A stretch of 64,000 nucleotides of DNA from Streptomyces sp. NBC_01233 (GTDB lineage Bacteria > Actinomycetota > Actinomycetes > Streptomycetales > Streptomycetaceae): the NCBI RefSeq assembly GCF_035989305.1, contig NZ_CP108514.1, positions 1,302,001 to 1,366,000 of the forward strand, in the 5' to 3' direction. The notes under the pieces are model-generated. The model saw only the letters and a program-made list of their open reading frames with translations, was not told the DNA's origin and did no database searches. How positions within the stretch are numbered: the first letter of the stretch is position 1; each line of letters starts with the position of its first letter. The translations under genes were made by a program, and so were the position numbers. This document shows, piece after piece, positions 1 through 7,910 of the stretch.

Positions 1-402
1 GTCATCGCCATCATCCCGTTCCTCCCGGTCGTCGTCATCGCGTACTGCACCCGGCGACGTGTCGCTTCCGTGCTCCAGGCGTACCCCTGGCGCGAGCTGT
101 CCTGCCAGCACGTTGCGCAGCGTCCCTCGCTCATCGCGGTCGCGTTCACGCAGGACTTCTCGCCAGCGCTGCGCATGTTCCCCTTCCCCGTTCAACTCAC
201 AGACCGGGAGAACGGGGGAAGCGGAACGATCTGGTTCGCCGGGGACCCTCGCTTCGGGGGAGTCGCGTCGCCCGTGGGGGGACACCATCCGGTGCGGGTC
301 GTGCTCAACACCGTGTCCGGCGAGGCGTGGGTCGGGGGCGACGACGGACTGGCCCGGCGGGCCGGATTGATGGGGCGAAGCGGCAAGGGGACCCGGACCT
401 GA
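1..402 (+). CDS. C-terminal end of a membrane protein (partial)
   Basis: An open frame enters from the left edge and ends with TGA at 400-402. The visible part starts inside a hydrophobic stretch (roughly 14 residues, Ile/Val/Pro-rich) followed by a Cys-Thr-Arg-Arg-Arg stop-transfer signal. About 110 soluble residues follow, with a Trp-Phe-Ala-Gly-Asp segment and a basic C-terminus. This suggests a single- or few-pass membrane protein whose soluble tail faces the cytoplasm. The family cannot be named from the tail. The gene abuts the Wbl gene tail to tail with no spacer. Confidence 0.6.
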   Translation, partial: VIAIIPFLPVVVIAYCTRRRVASVLQAYPWRELSCQHVAQRPSLIAVAFTQDFSPALRMFPFPVQLTDRENGGSGTIWFAGDPRFGGVASPVGGHHPVRVVLNTVSGEAWVGGDDGLARRAGLMGRSGKGTRT

Positions 403-648
403 TCAGTGGCGGGGGCGGAGGGCGAGGCGTTCGGCTTCCGAGAGGCCGCCCCAGACGCCGAAGCGCTCGTCATTGGCCAGGGCGTACTCCAGGCACGCCG
501 CCCGCCCCTCGCACGCCCCGCACAGCCGCTTCGCGTCGCGCAGCGACGAGCCCGGCTCCGGGAAGAAGAAGCCAGGGCCCGTCTGGGCGCACAGGGCGAG
601 TTCGTACCAGGCGGTGTCCGTGGCTGCGGTAGTGGTGTTCATAGACAT
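403..648 (-). CDS. WhiB-like (Wbl) iron-sulfur transcription factor
   Basis: This 81-residue protein has the full Wbl signature: four cysteines at C20, C43, C46 and C52 (C-x22-CxxC-x5-C), which hold a [4Fe-4S] cluster, then the G-V-W-G-G turn at about residues 64-68 and a short basic C-terminus. Wbl proteins are actinobacterial regulators that bind the principal sigma factor region 4 and respond to redox or NO. The start is ATG at 648; a second in-frame ATG lies two codons in at 642. The closest paralogue class (WhiB, WblA, WblC, WblE) cannot be settled by eye; the short N-terminus argues against WblC. It is divergent from the TetR gene across a 200-bp spacer. Confidence 0.9.
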   Translation of the reverse strand: MSMNTTTAATDTAWYELALCAQTGPGFFFPEPGSSLRDAKRLCGACEGRAACLEYALANDERFGVWGGLSEAERLALRPRH

Positions 649-784
649 GCCGCAGATACTGGCGGCCCCCGATGGACGTCCGATCAACGCCTGATCAACA
701 CCGGTCACGGCCCCGCCGTCGGCAACCCGCCGGCCATGACCCGGACGAACATCTCTTCGCCGATCCGTTCGATCATCGCATCCC

Positions 785-834
785 CCACTGACAGTGGACC
801 TGTCCCTCGTCACTGAGTGAACGACCGTGCGTTC
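785..834. promoter_or_regulatory. Two dyads upstream of the TetR gene (candidate operators)
   Basis: Positions 785-797 form a perfect 13-bp palindrome (CCACTG-A-CAGTGG). Positions 819-834 form a second dyad, GAACG-N6-CGTTC, only 15 bp before the ATG of the TetR gene. TetR proteins usually repress themselves through dyads of this size near their own promoter, so the second is a plausible autoregulatory site. No convincing -35/-10 pair was found. Confidence 0.4.
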
Positions 835-848
835 GGCAAGATGGGGCC

Positions 849-1511
849 ATGGCTGACGGACGCGTGGAACGCGGCAACCAGACACGGCGGACCGTTCTGG
901 AGCGGACGATGAACGTCGCCTCCGTGGACGGCCTCGAAGGCCTGTCCCTGAGGAAGATCGCCGCGGATCTCGGCCTGAGCAAGAGTGGGGTCTTCGCCCT
1001 CTTCGGCTCCAAGGAGGACCTGCAGCTCGCCACCCTCCGCGCCGCCGTCGACGTGTTCGTCGACCAGGTCGTACGGCCCGTGCGCGCGGAACCCGCCGGT
1101 CTCGCCAAGGTATGGCGGATGTGTAAGGGCTGGCTCGACTACTCCGGGCGCCGCGTCTTCCCCGGTGGCTGCTTCTTCTACTCCGTCTCCGCGGAGTTCG
1201 ACGCACGCCCCGGCCCCGTACGTGACGAGATCGCCAAGGTGCGGTCCGACTGGACGCGTTACGTGGAGCGGGTCCTCGACGAGGCGCGGCTGGCCGGCGG
1301 GTTCCGGGACGCGGCAGATGCGTCGGACGTGCCGCAGCTCGCCTTCGAGTTGATCGCCCTGATGGAGCTCGCCAACGCGCATTCCGTCCTGCACGGGGAC
1401 CCGATGGCGTACGAACGGGCCGGCCGGGGGATCCTCGGCCGGCTGCGTGCGGTGGCGGCCGCTCCGGACGAACTCCCGGAACGGCCGCCTGCCTTCACCG
1501 CTCCTTCCTGA
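849..1511 (+). CDS. TetR-family transcriptional regulator
   Basis: A 220-residue protein. The N-terminal helix-turn-helix (about residues 10-58) carries the TetR pattern: a T-V-L-E-x-T-M-x-V-A helix, then G-L-S-L-R-K-I-A-A-D-L-G-L-S-K-S-G-V-F-A-L-F-G-S-K-E-D-L. The all-helical remainder (about 75-200) is a ligand-binding and dimerisation domain of the TetR_C type in which a Gly-Gly-Cys-Phe-Phe segment recurs. Length matches the family. Start ATG 849 follows the dyads at 785-834. The neighbouring truncated hydrolase faces it convergently (9-bp gap), so no target is implied downstream. Confidence 0.88.
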   Translation: MADGRVERGNQTRRTVLERTMNVASVDGLEGLSLRKIAADLGLSKSGVFALFGSKEDLQLATLRAAVDVFVDQVVRPVRAEPAGLAKVWRMCKGWLDYSGRRVFPGGCFFYSVSAEFDARPGPVRDEIAKVRSDWTRYVERVLDEARLAGGFRDAADASDVPQLAFELIALMELANAHSVLHGDPMAYERAGRGILGRLRAVAAAPDELPERPPAFTAPS

Positions 1512-1520
1512 CTCCGCTCC

Positions 1521-2147
1521 TCACTCGCGTCGCGCGGACGCAGACGCAGACGTCGACTCGGAGTCGGAGTCGGAGTCCAAGTCGGGCTCGGACCCCGCCT
1601 CGGACATCGCGAACTCGACGGCTTTCGCCATGACTTCGGGGTCGGCCAGGATGCGTCGATGGCCCAGGCCGGCGGTCTCGATCAGGCGAACCTGCGGGCC
1701 GTAGGCGTCGGCGATCGCCCGGGACCGGGAGAGGGCGGCCACGTCGTCGTCCGCGTCGTGGACGAGCAGGATCGGCGCCCGCATGTCCGCGGAACGGCGG
1801 GCGGCGTCGAGGCGATGCCGGATGTCGGGTTCGCCGGGGAACAGCCGGCGCTCGACGTGGATGCGCAGGGCGCGCCCGACCGACCCGCCCAGGCTCAGCC
1901 GTGCGCAGAACCGGTCCAGGAGGTAGTCGAAGTCCGCCACGCCTCCGATGCCGACGACGCGGTCGGCCCGTACGCCGTCCCGCAGCATGGAGAAGGTGGC
2001 GAGCACGCCGAAGGAGTGGGCCACGACGGCCGAGAAGTCGCCGTGCTCCGCGTGCAGTCGGCGGATGATGGCGCGGTAGTCGAGGATCGTGGAGGCGCGG
2101 CCGCCGGACTCCCCCAGCCCCCGTTCGTCATGGCCGTGCGTGGGCAA
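1521..2147 (-). pseudogene. 5'-truncated alpha/beta-hydrolase
   Basis: The frame keeps the middle and end of an alpha/beta hydrolase: nucleophile elbow A-H-S-F-G (Ser near residue 45), an acidic loop D-A-D-D-D (near 130) and a G-H-R-R-I histidine (near 160), then an odd Ser/Asp/Glu-rich tail. The first strands and the oxyanion-hole HG motif are missing. The only initiators are a TTG at 2147 or rare CTG codons upstream, and the frame closes at a stop near 2244 without ATG or GTG. Homologues are usually 260-300 residues; this one is at most 208. I read it as a decayed gene. An unusually short active enzyme starting at TTG cannot be excluded. Confidence 0.6.
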
Positions 2148-2376
2148 GTGGGCGGCCAGGGCGGCTGGTTGTGCGGCGATCAGCCGTGTCGCCGCCGCCA
2201 GCGGCGCTTGGGTTCGGGTGCCTGGGCAACGGGTCCGATCGTCTCAGCGGCCGACGCGGTGTCCGCCGGAAGGGCATGCAGGGCGGTGCGGATGCGGTCG
2301 AAGGTGGCGATGGGGTGGTGGCCGTCTCCACCGGGCAGCGCCACCCCGAGGCAGACCAGCGACGGAAGGGCGGACG

Positions 2377-3396
2377 TCAGTCCTCGTGCTTGGCGCGGCT
2401 GGGCTGGACGCGTTTGGGTTCGCCCGGCATCTTCGGATAGTCCGGCGGGTAGGGCATGTCGCCCAGGCCGTGCTCGTGTTCGTCGCGGTCCGCGAGTTCC
2501 AGTACGGGGTCCAGGGCGAAGGCGTGTTCGTCCATGTCGGCGTGCAGGTCGCCCAGTTCGGCGAAGCGGGCCGGCATCGTCACGATGTCGAAGTCGCGCG
2601 GCTCCGCGTCGTCCACCTCGTCCCAGCGCAGCGGCGCCGAGACCGGGGCGTGCGGGCGGGGGCGGATGGAGTAGGCGGAGGCGATCGTGCGGTCGCGGGC
2701 CGTCTGGTTGTAGTCGACGAAGATCCGCTCGCCGCGTTCCTCCTTCCACCAGGCCGTCGTGACCTTGCCCGGCATCCGGCGTTCGAGTTCCCGGCCGAGG
2801 GCGATGGCGCACCGGCGGACCTCGGTGAAGGTCCAGCGCGGGGCGATCGGCACGAAGACGTGCAGCCCGCGGCCGCCCGAGGTCTTGGGCCAGCCGCGCA
2901 GGCCCAGTTCCTCCAGCAGGGCGCGCAGCTCGTGGGCGGCCGCCACCGCGTGGTGGTAGTCGGTCCCCGGCTGCGGGTCCAGGTCGATGCGCAGTTCGTC
3001 GGGGCGGTCGGTGTCCTCGCGGCGTACCGGCCAGGGGTGGAAGGTGAGGCAGCCCAGGTTGGCGGCCCACAGGACGGCGGCCGGCTCGGTCGGGCAGATC
3101 TCGTCGGCCGAGCGGCCGCTCGGGAAGGAGATGTGGGCGGTCGGGATCCACTCGGGGAGGTTCTTCGGCGCCCTCTTCTGGAAGAAGGACTCGCCCTCCA
3201 CACCGTCCGGGAAGCGTTCCAGGGTCGTGGGCCGGTTGCGCAGGGCTCGCGTGATGCCGTCCGCGACGGCCAGGTAGTACTCGGCCACGTGCCGCTTGGT
3301 GAGGCCGCGCTCCGGGAAGTACACCTTGTCCGGGCTGGACAGCCGTACCGTCCGCCCGCCCGCGTCCAGCTCGATCGCATTACCGGCAGCACCCAT
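2377..3396 (-). CDS. ligD: LigD-type polymerase/primase domain protein (NHEJ)
   Basis: A 339-residue stand-alone version of the polymerase (PolDom) domain of LigD, an AEP-family primase-polymerase that fills gaps during Ku-dependent non-homologous end joining. Recognisable parts are the N-terminal L-S-S-P-D-K-V-Y-F-P, F-x-Q-K-R-x-P-K-N, the metal-binding E-L-R-I-D-L-D-P-Q-P (catalytic Asp pair), the K-T-S-G-G-R-G-L-H-V-F motif and R-T-I-A-S-A-Y-S-I-R-P. ATG 3396 was preferred over earlier starts because it lies just before the conserved region and outside the divergent gene. It is divergently paired (75-bp spacer) with a separate ATP-dependent ligase, so the two LigD activities are split into two genes. 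No Ku gene is in the window. Confidence 0.92.
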   Translation of the reverse strand: MGAAGNAIELDAGGRTVRLSSPDKVYFPERGLTKRHVAEYYLAVADGITRALRNRPTTLERFPDGVEGESFFQKRAPKNLPEWIPTAHISFPSGRSADEICPTEPAAVLWAANLGCLTFHPWPVRREDTDRPDELRIDLDPQPGTDYHHAVAAAHELRALLEELGLRGWPKTSGGRGLHVFVPIAPRWTFTEVRRCAIALGRELERRMPGKVTTAWWKEERGERIFVDYNQTARDRTIASAYSIRPRPHAPVSAPLRWDEVDDAEPRDFDIVTMPARFAELGDLHADMDEHAFALDPVLELADRDEHEHGLGDMPYPPDYPKMPGEPKRVQPSRAKHED

Positions 3397-3471
3397 GTGC
3401 GCCACGGTAGGCGGGCCCGGGCGAGGGCGCATACCGGGCGCGGCCGGACGTACCACCGCAGAATCGAAGGC

Positions 3472-4596
3472 ATGGATCTGCCAGTGATGCCGCCCGTGAA
3501 ACCGATGCTCGCCAAGTCCGTGGCGAAGATCCCGCCCGGCATGCAGTACGAGGCCAAGTGGGACGGCTTCCGGGCCATCGTCCATCGCGACGGCGACGAG
3601 ATCGAGATCGGCAGCCGTACGGGCAAGACGCTGACCCGGTACTTTCCCGAGCTGGCGCAGGCACTGAAGGACAATCTGCCGGACCGCTGCGTCGTCGACG
3701 GCGAGATCGTGATCGTTCACGGCGGGCGGCTCGATTTCGACCGGCTGACCGAGCGGATCCATCCCGCGCAGTCCCGTGTCGCCCTGCTGGCCGAGACCAC
3801 CCCCGCCAGCTTCGTCGCCTTCGACCTGCTCGCGCTGGGCGACGAGTCACTCCTCGACACGCCGCTCACCGGCCGCCGTGCCGCCCTGGTCCGGTCGCTC
3901 TCCACTGCTCGGCCCCCCGTCCACCTCGCGCCCGCGACCACCGATCCCGCGCTCGCGCAGGAGTGGTTCGAGCGGTTCGAGGGCGCCGGGCTCGACGGAG
4001 TGATCGCCAAACCGCTCGATCTCCTCTACCGGCCCGACGCCCGCCTCATGTTCAAGATCAAGCACGAACGTACCGCCGACGTCGTCGTCGCGGGTTTCCG
4101 TTTCCACAAGAGCGGTCCGATTGTCGGATCGCTGCTCCTCGGTCTGTACGACGCCCACGGCACCCTCCAGCACGTGGGCGTCTGCGCGGCCTTCCCCATG
4201 AAGCGCCGCGCAGAGCTGGTGGAGGAGCTCGAACCCCTGCGGATGCCGGACCCGGCCGGACATCCGTGGGCCGCCTGGGCAGAGGAGTCGGCCCACGAGA
4301 GCGCCCGGTTGCCGGGCGCGCAGAGCCGCTGGACCGGCAAGAAGGACCTGTCCTGGGTGCCGCTGCGCCCCGAGCGGGTCGTCGAGGTGAAGTACGACCA
4401 CATGGAGGGCGACCGCTTCCGGCACACCGCCCAGTTCCGCCGCTGGCGGGAGGACCGGACACCGGAGAGCTGCACCTACACCCAGCTGGAGGAGGTCGTC
4501 GGCTACGACCTCGCCGAAGTGCTCGGCCCGGCCGCCGGTACCGGCGGTGCTTCCGGTACGGCCGGCGCCTCCGGTACCGGAGGCGCCGCCGGCTGA
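3472..4596 (+). CDS. ATP-dependent DNA ligase (LigC/LigD ligase-domain type)
   Basis: A 374-residue ATP-dependent ligase. Motif I (E-A-K-W-D-G-F-R-A) puts the AMP-accepting lysine at K29. Also visible are S-R-T-G-K-T-L-T-R, D-G-E-I-V (motif III), E-G-A-G-L-D-G-V-I-A-K (motif IV) and M-F-K-I-K-H-E-R-T (motif V), then an OB-fold. It seals nicks using ATP and probably acts with the divergent polymerase in end joining. The C-terminus ends in a Gly/Ala/Ser/Thr run that overlaps the 3' end of the opposite-strand FAD gene by 94 bp. Start ATG 3472 has a GAAGG ribosome-binding site. Confidence 0.92.
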   Translation: MDLPVMPPVKPMLAKSVAKIPPGMQYEAKWDGFRAIVHRDGDEIEIGSRTGKTLTRYFPELAQALKDNLPDRCVVDGEIVIVHGGRLDFDRLTERIHPAQSRVALLAETTPASFVAFDLLALGDESLLDTPLTGRRAALVRSLSTARPPVHLAPATTDPALAQEWFERFEGAGLDGVIAKPLDLLYRPDARLMFKIKHERTADVVVAGFRFHKSGPIVGSLLLGLYDAHGTLQHVGVCAAFPMKRRAELVEELEPLRMPDPAGHPWAAWAEESAHESARLPGAQSRWTGKKDLSWVPLRPERVVEVKYDHMEGDRFRHTAQFRRWREDRTPESCTYTQLEEVVGYDLAEVLGPAAGTGGASGTAGASGTGGAAG

Positions 4597-6008
4597 GCGC
4601 CCCGCTCCGGCCCCGCCGTCAGCTTCTCCCACGCCGCCCGGTCCGGCCCCGCCTCGTGCGGGACGTAGTCCGGCCGCGCGGCGAGCCAGCGCGCCACCCG
4701 GGCCTTGATCTCCGGATCCGCGTACGCCCGCTCCGGCGGCTCGGCCAGGTGCCGGACCCTCGCCCGCGCCCGCATCACCGCGGGGTCCTCCAGTGCGCAG
4801 TCGAACAGCGCGGCCACCTCGCGCGCCGTGCCCGTACGCCCGGCCCGGGTCGCGAAGCGCTCCCCGATGGCCGCGTCGGCGACCACCTGGAAGTCGAACC
4901 ACGGCTTCAGCGTGCGCACCGCCCAGTCGTGGTGGCCGACGGCGAACCGGGCCGACCCCGGGTCCCGGTGCACCGTACGGGCCACCCTGCGCGCGGCCCA
5001 CAGCGCGAGCGAGGTGCCCTGCCCCAGGGTCGGATTGGTGTGCGTGATCGAGTCGCCGACCGGGACCAGCCCGGTCACCACCGGGCCCCGCTCGTCGACC
5101 AGCGCGCTCCACCGGTTGTCCAGGCTCGCCGTGGCCCGTACGTCGGACAGCGGCTCGGCGCCGCGGGCCAGCCAGGCCGCACCGGGCGGGAAGGCTCGGG
5201 CCGCGCGCTCGAAGACGGCGGGGTCGCGCAGCGCCGAGCGGGTGGCGTCCGAGGTGTGCACGAACAACGTCACCGCGAAGACCCGGTTGTCGGCCGGGAA
5301 CACCGCGCACCCGGCGAAGGCCCCGCCGGTCACCGCCCAGGGCCGGCGCGGCCCTTCGTCCGTGCCTTCGGGCAGCCTGTACCAGCGGCAGAAGTACGCG
5401 AGCCCCGTGCGGTGCCGTTCCACGACGGGCGGCCGGCAGCCCGCCTCGGCCAGCCTGCGCTCGACGCCCCCGCGCCGCCCGCCCGCGTCCACGACGAGGT
5501 CGCCCTCGTAACTCCCGGCCTCGGTGGCCACTCCCGTCACGTGGACCTCCAGGGCTTCGGTCGGCCCCGGGAGGGTGGTCAGTCCGGTGACCGGCTCCCC
5601 GTACCGGACGACGACACCCGCCTCCGCGCGCAGGGCCGTGGTCAGCGCGCTCTCCAGCACGATGCGCCGGGCCTGGAGCATGACGAGGTCCTCGTCGCCG
5701 GGGAGGGTGGGGGGCCGCACCTCGAACCAGTCCAGCTCGTGCCGCTCCCGGGCGCCGAGTGCGAGCATCTCCGCGTAGACGTCGGGCAGTTCGTCCCGCA
5801 GGACGGTGCGTGCGGCCCCGAGCAGCACGTGCGGCTGGACCGCCTGCGGTACGGTCGGCCGGCGCCAGCCGAAGAAGTCGCGGTCGAGGGCGGTGCCCGG
5901 AGCGCGAGTGTCGCGCTCGAAGAGTTCCGCCGTGTGTCCGTGCCGCGCGGCGAGCAGGGCCGTGGCCAGCCCTCCCACTCCTGCGCCGATGACCAGAACG
6001 TGTGCCAT
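4503..6008 (-). CDS. FAD-dependent oxidoreductase / monooxygenase-like protein
   Basis: A 501-residue flavoprotein. The N-terminus is a Rossmann FAD site (V-I-G-A-G-V-G-G-L-A, residues 6-15), and a D-S-I-T-H-T-N-P-T-L-G-Q-G segment near residue 320 matches the second FAD-binding motif of group A flavin monooxygenases and geranylgeranyl-reductase-like enzymes. Substrate unknown. The last 35 residues are a Pro/Ala/Glu repeat (P-E-A-P-x-V-P) encoded antisense to the low-complexity tail of the ligase gene, so one or both tails may be recent extensions. The gene is preceded by a 150-bp spacer from the thioredoxin-reductase-like gene on the same strand. Confidence 0.82.
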   Translation of the reverse strand: MAHVLVIGAGVGGLATALLAARHGHTAELFERDTRAPGTALDRDFFGWRRPTVPQAVQPHVLLGAARTVLRDELPDVYAEMLALGARERHELDWFEVRPPTLPGDEDLVMLQARRIVLESALTTALRAEAGVVVRYGEPVTGLTTLPGPTEALEVHVTGVATEAGSYEGDLVVDAGGRRGGVERRLAEAGCRPPVVERHRTGLAYFCRWYRLPEGTDEGPRRPWAVTGGAFAGCAVFPADNRVFAVTLFVHTSDATRSALRDPAVFERAARAFPPGAAWLARGAEPLSDVRATASLDNRWSALVDERGPVVTGLVPVGDSITHTNPTLGQGTSLALWAARRVARTVHRDPGSARFAVGHHDWAVRTLKPWFDFQVVADAAIGERFATRAGRTGTAREVAALFDCALEDPAVMRARARVRHLAEPPERAYADPEIKARVARWLAARPDYVPHEAGPDRAAWEKLTAGPERGAQPAAPPVPEAPAVPEAPPVPAAGPSTSARS

Positions 6009-6158
6009 GGAGCGTCCCCCCGAACCATTGGACCGTTGGACCGTACGACGATCACACCGCCCAGAGCCTGCGCGGACGGACGGCGACCGAAACCCGCACA
6101 GTTGTCCTATACGAGCCGTGCGTCGACCGGCCGTCCACCCGGCCGCGGGCCGGCCCGC

Positions 6159-7226
6159 TCAGCCGCGGACCCGTCCTGCCACCGGTCCTCCGGCACCGGC
6201 CCCGGCCGCACCCGCACCTGCACCCGCACCCGCACCCGCACGGTGGACCTCCACGGCCCGGCGGGCCTCCGCCTCGATCAGGTCGGCGTTCACGGAGACG
6301 GCCGCACGCACCCCCTGCGCGGCCGCGCCCGCGATCTGCTCCATCGGAGCGGTCACATTGCCCGCAGCCCATACCCCGCGCAGCGCGGTGGCACCGGTCG
6401 CCGGGTCGGACTCGACGCAGGTGCCTATCACGTGCCCGTCCCGCTCCACGACGGTGGTCGGCAGGCCCAGACCGGTCAGGACGCCCGAGCGAGCAGTGAA
6501 CCGAGGGGCCACCACCAGGGCTCCGCACTCCACGGCGGCGCCGTCGGCCAGGGTCACCCCGGTCAGCCGGTCCTCCTCGACCGCGAGTCCCGTCGCCTCT
6601 CCCTCGACGACCCGGACACCGAGGGCGGCCAGCAGTTCCCGGTCCGCGTCGGTGAGCCGCCAGGTGTGCGCCAGCAGGGTGGTCCGCTCGCTCCAGTGCC
6701 GCCAGAGCTGCGCCTGGTGCACCGCGAGGGGTCCGTCGGCCAGCACCGCGACCGGCAGGTCCCGGACCTCCCAGCCGTGGCAGTACGGGCAGTGCAGCAC
6801 GTCCCGGCCCCAGCGCGCCCGGAGGCCCGGCACCGCGGGAAGCTCGTCGACCAGACCGGTGGCGACCACCAGCCGCCGCGCCCGGACGGTGGAAGCGTCC
6901 CCGCAGCGGACCAGGAAGCCCCCGTCGGGCAGCCGGTCCGCGGCGATGGCCGTCCCCTGTCTGATCTCGCCGCCGTAGCCGGCCACCTCGGCGCGCCCCC
7001 TGGCCAGCAGCGCGGCCGGACTCTCCCCGTCCTGGCCGAGGTATCCGTGCAGGTGCGCGGCCGGGGCGTTGCGCGGGCTGCCCGAGTCGATCACCAGCAC
7101 CGACCGGCGGGCCCGGACCAGCGTCAGGGCCCCTGCGAGCCCGGCGGCCCCACCGCCCACGACCACCACGTCGAACACGTCGTCCCCCGAGTCGTCTGAG
7201 TTCCTTGAGCCCCGTGCGTCGTCCAT
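6159..7226 (-). CDS. Thioredoxin-reductase-like FAD/disulfide oxidoreductase (CPYC)
   Basis: A 355-residue protein with an N-terminal FAD site (V-V-G-G-G-A-A-G-L, 22-30), a redox-active C-P-Y-C at 146-149 followed by H-G-W-E-V, and a C-terminal FAD motif (G-V-W-A-A-G-N-V near residue 300). The place where thioredoxin reductases bind NADPH (GGGxSAxE) reads L-A-D-G-P-L-A-V-H-Q-A, so NADPH use is doubtful. The fold is shared with flavin dithiol oxidases, which is an alternative role. The C-terminus is a Gly-Ala repeat. It is divergent from an XRE-cupin regulator across a 66-bp spacer with a strong dyad, so the two are probably co-regulated. Confidence 0.85.
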   Translation of the reverse strand: MDDARGSRNSDDSGDDVFDVVVVGGGAAGLAGALTLVRARRSVLVIDSGSPRNAPAAHLHGYLGQDGESPAALLARGRAEVAGYGGEIRQGTAIAADRLPDGGFLVRCGDASTVRARRLVVATGLVDELPAVPGLRARWGRDVLHCPYCHGWEVRDLPVAVLADGPLAVHQAQLWRHWSERTTLLAHTWRLTDADRELLAALGVRVVEGEATGLAVEEDRLTGVTLADGAAVECGALVVAPRFTARSGVLTGLGLPTTVVERDGHVIGTCVESDPATGATALRGVWAAGNVTAPMEQIAGAAAQGVRAAVSVNADLIEAEARRAVEVHRAGAGAGAGAGAAGAGAGGPVAGRVRG

Positions 7227-7256
7227 GCCTCCGAGGGTCCACTCGCAGGTACCCGC

Positions 7257-7284
7257 TTGACAAATGTTCTTGCCGAAGCGGCAA
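7257..7284. promoter_or_regulatory. TTGACA box and TTGCCG-AAG-CGGCAA dyad (candidate operator)
   Basis: Within the 66-bp divergent spacer, TTGACA lies at 7257-7262 and a perfect 15-bp dyad (TTGCCG-AAG-CGGCAA) at 7270-7284, eight bases before the regulator ATG. The hexamer CAAATG occurs twice (7261-7266 and 7282-7287), flanking the dyad. The arrangement suits repression of both divergent genes by the XRE-cupin protein. No -10 hexamer is convincing. Confidence 0.5.
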
Positions 7285-7292
7285 ATGGATCC

Positions 7293-7910
7293 ATGGCCAC
7301 CGAGGAGCAGGACGAGGAACTCGCCGGCGTGCTCACCGCCGTGGGCCCGCGGCTGCGCGCCCTGCGCCGGCAGCGCGGCACCACGCTGGCCCAGCTCAGC
7401 GAGACCACGGGGATCTCCCTCTCCACCCTCTCCCGGCTGGAGTCCGGGCAGCGCAGGCCGACGCTGGAGCTGCTGCTCCCGCTGGCCAGGGCGCACCGGG
7501 TGGCGCTCGACGAGCTGGTCGGCGCCCCGGAGACCGGGGATCCCCGGGTCCGCCCGCGCCCCTTCGTCCGGCACGGCAGCACCTACGTGCCGCTGACCCG
7601 CAAGTTCAGCGGGGTGCACGCCTTCAAACAGATCCTCCCGCCCCTCGAAGGCCCGCCGCCCGAGCCCGAGCTCAAGGTCCACGAGGGCTACGAGTGGCTG
7701 TACGTGCTGTCCGGGCGCATCCGGCTGATGCTCGGGGAGCACGACCTCGTCCTCGGCCCCGGCGAGGCCGCCGAGTTCGACACGCGCACCCCGCACGCCT
7801 TCTTCAACGCGGGACCGCAGGCAGCGGAGTTCCTCAGCCTCTTCGGCCCCCAGGGCGAACGGATCCACGTCCGCGCCCGGCCCACCACTCCCCCGGAAGG
7901 ACGTCCATGA
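7293..7910 (+). CDS. XRE-family regulator with C-terminal cupin domain
   Basis: A 205-residue regulator counted from ATG 7293. An upstream in-frame ATG (7257) would run through the operator-like dyad and is less likely. The HTH_3 domain spans about residues 18-75 (R-L-R-A-L-R-R-Q-R-G-T-T-L-A-Q-L-S-E-T-T-G-I-S). The second half is a small-barrel cupin (H-E-G-Y-E-W-L-Y-V-L-S-G-R, then the P-G-E-A-A-E-F-D and P-H-A-F-F-N turns), which in this family senses small molecules. Its stop overlaps the Nudix start (ATGA), so the two are co-translated. Likely controls itself and the divergent disulfide oxidoreductase. Confidence 0.9.
   Translation: MATEEQDEELAGVLTAVGPRLRALRRQRGTTLAQLSETTGISLSTLSRLESGQRRPTLELLLPLARAHRVALDELVGAPETGDPRVRPRPFVRHGSTYVPLTRKFSGVHAFKQILPPLEGPPPEPELKVHEGYEWLYVLSGRIRLMLGEHDLVLGPGEAAEFDTRTPHAFFNAGPQAAEFLSLFGPQGERIHVRARPTTPPEGRP

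Noticed and set aside
2180..2355. Possible 54-codon small gene on the minus strand (V-A-L-P-G-G-D-G-H-H-P-I...)
   Set aside because: It has a GTG start and a plausible composition, but no recognisable motif and it continues out of the LigD shadow frame; too weak to call.
3558..7199. A 1213-codon open frame on the plus strand
   Set aside because: It is Arg/Pro/Gly-rich with no recognisable domain and runs through the ligase and antisense to two clear flavoproteins; long shadow frames are common in this GC-saturated DNA.
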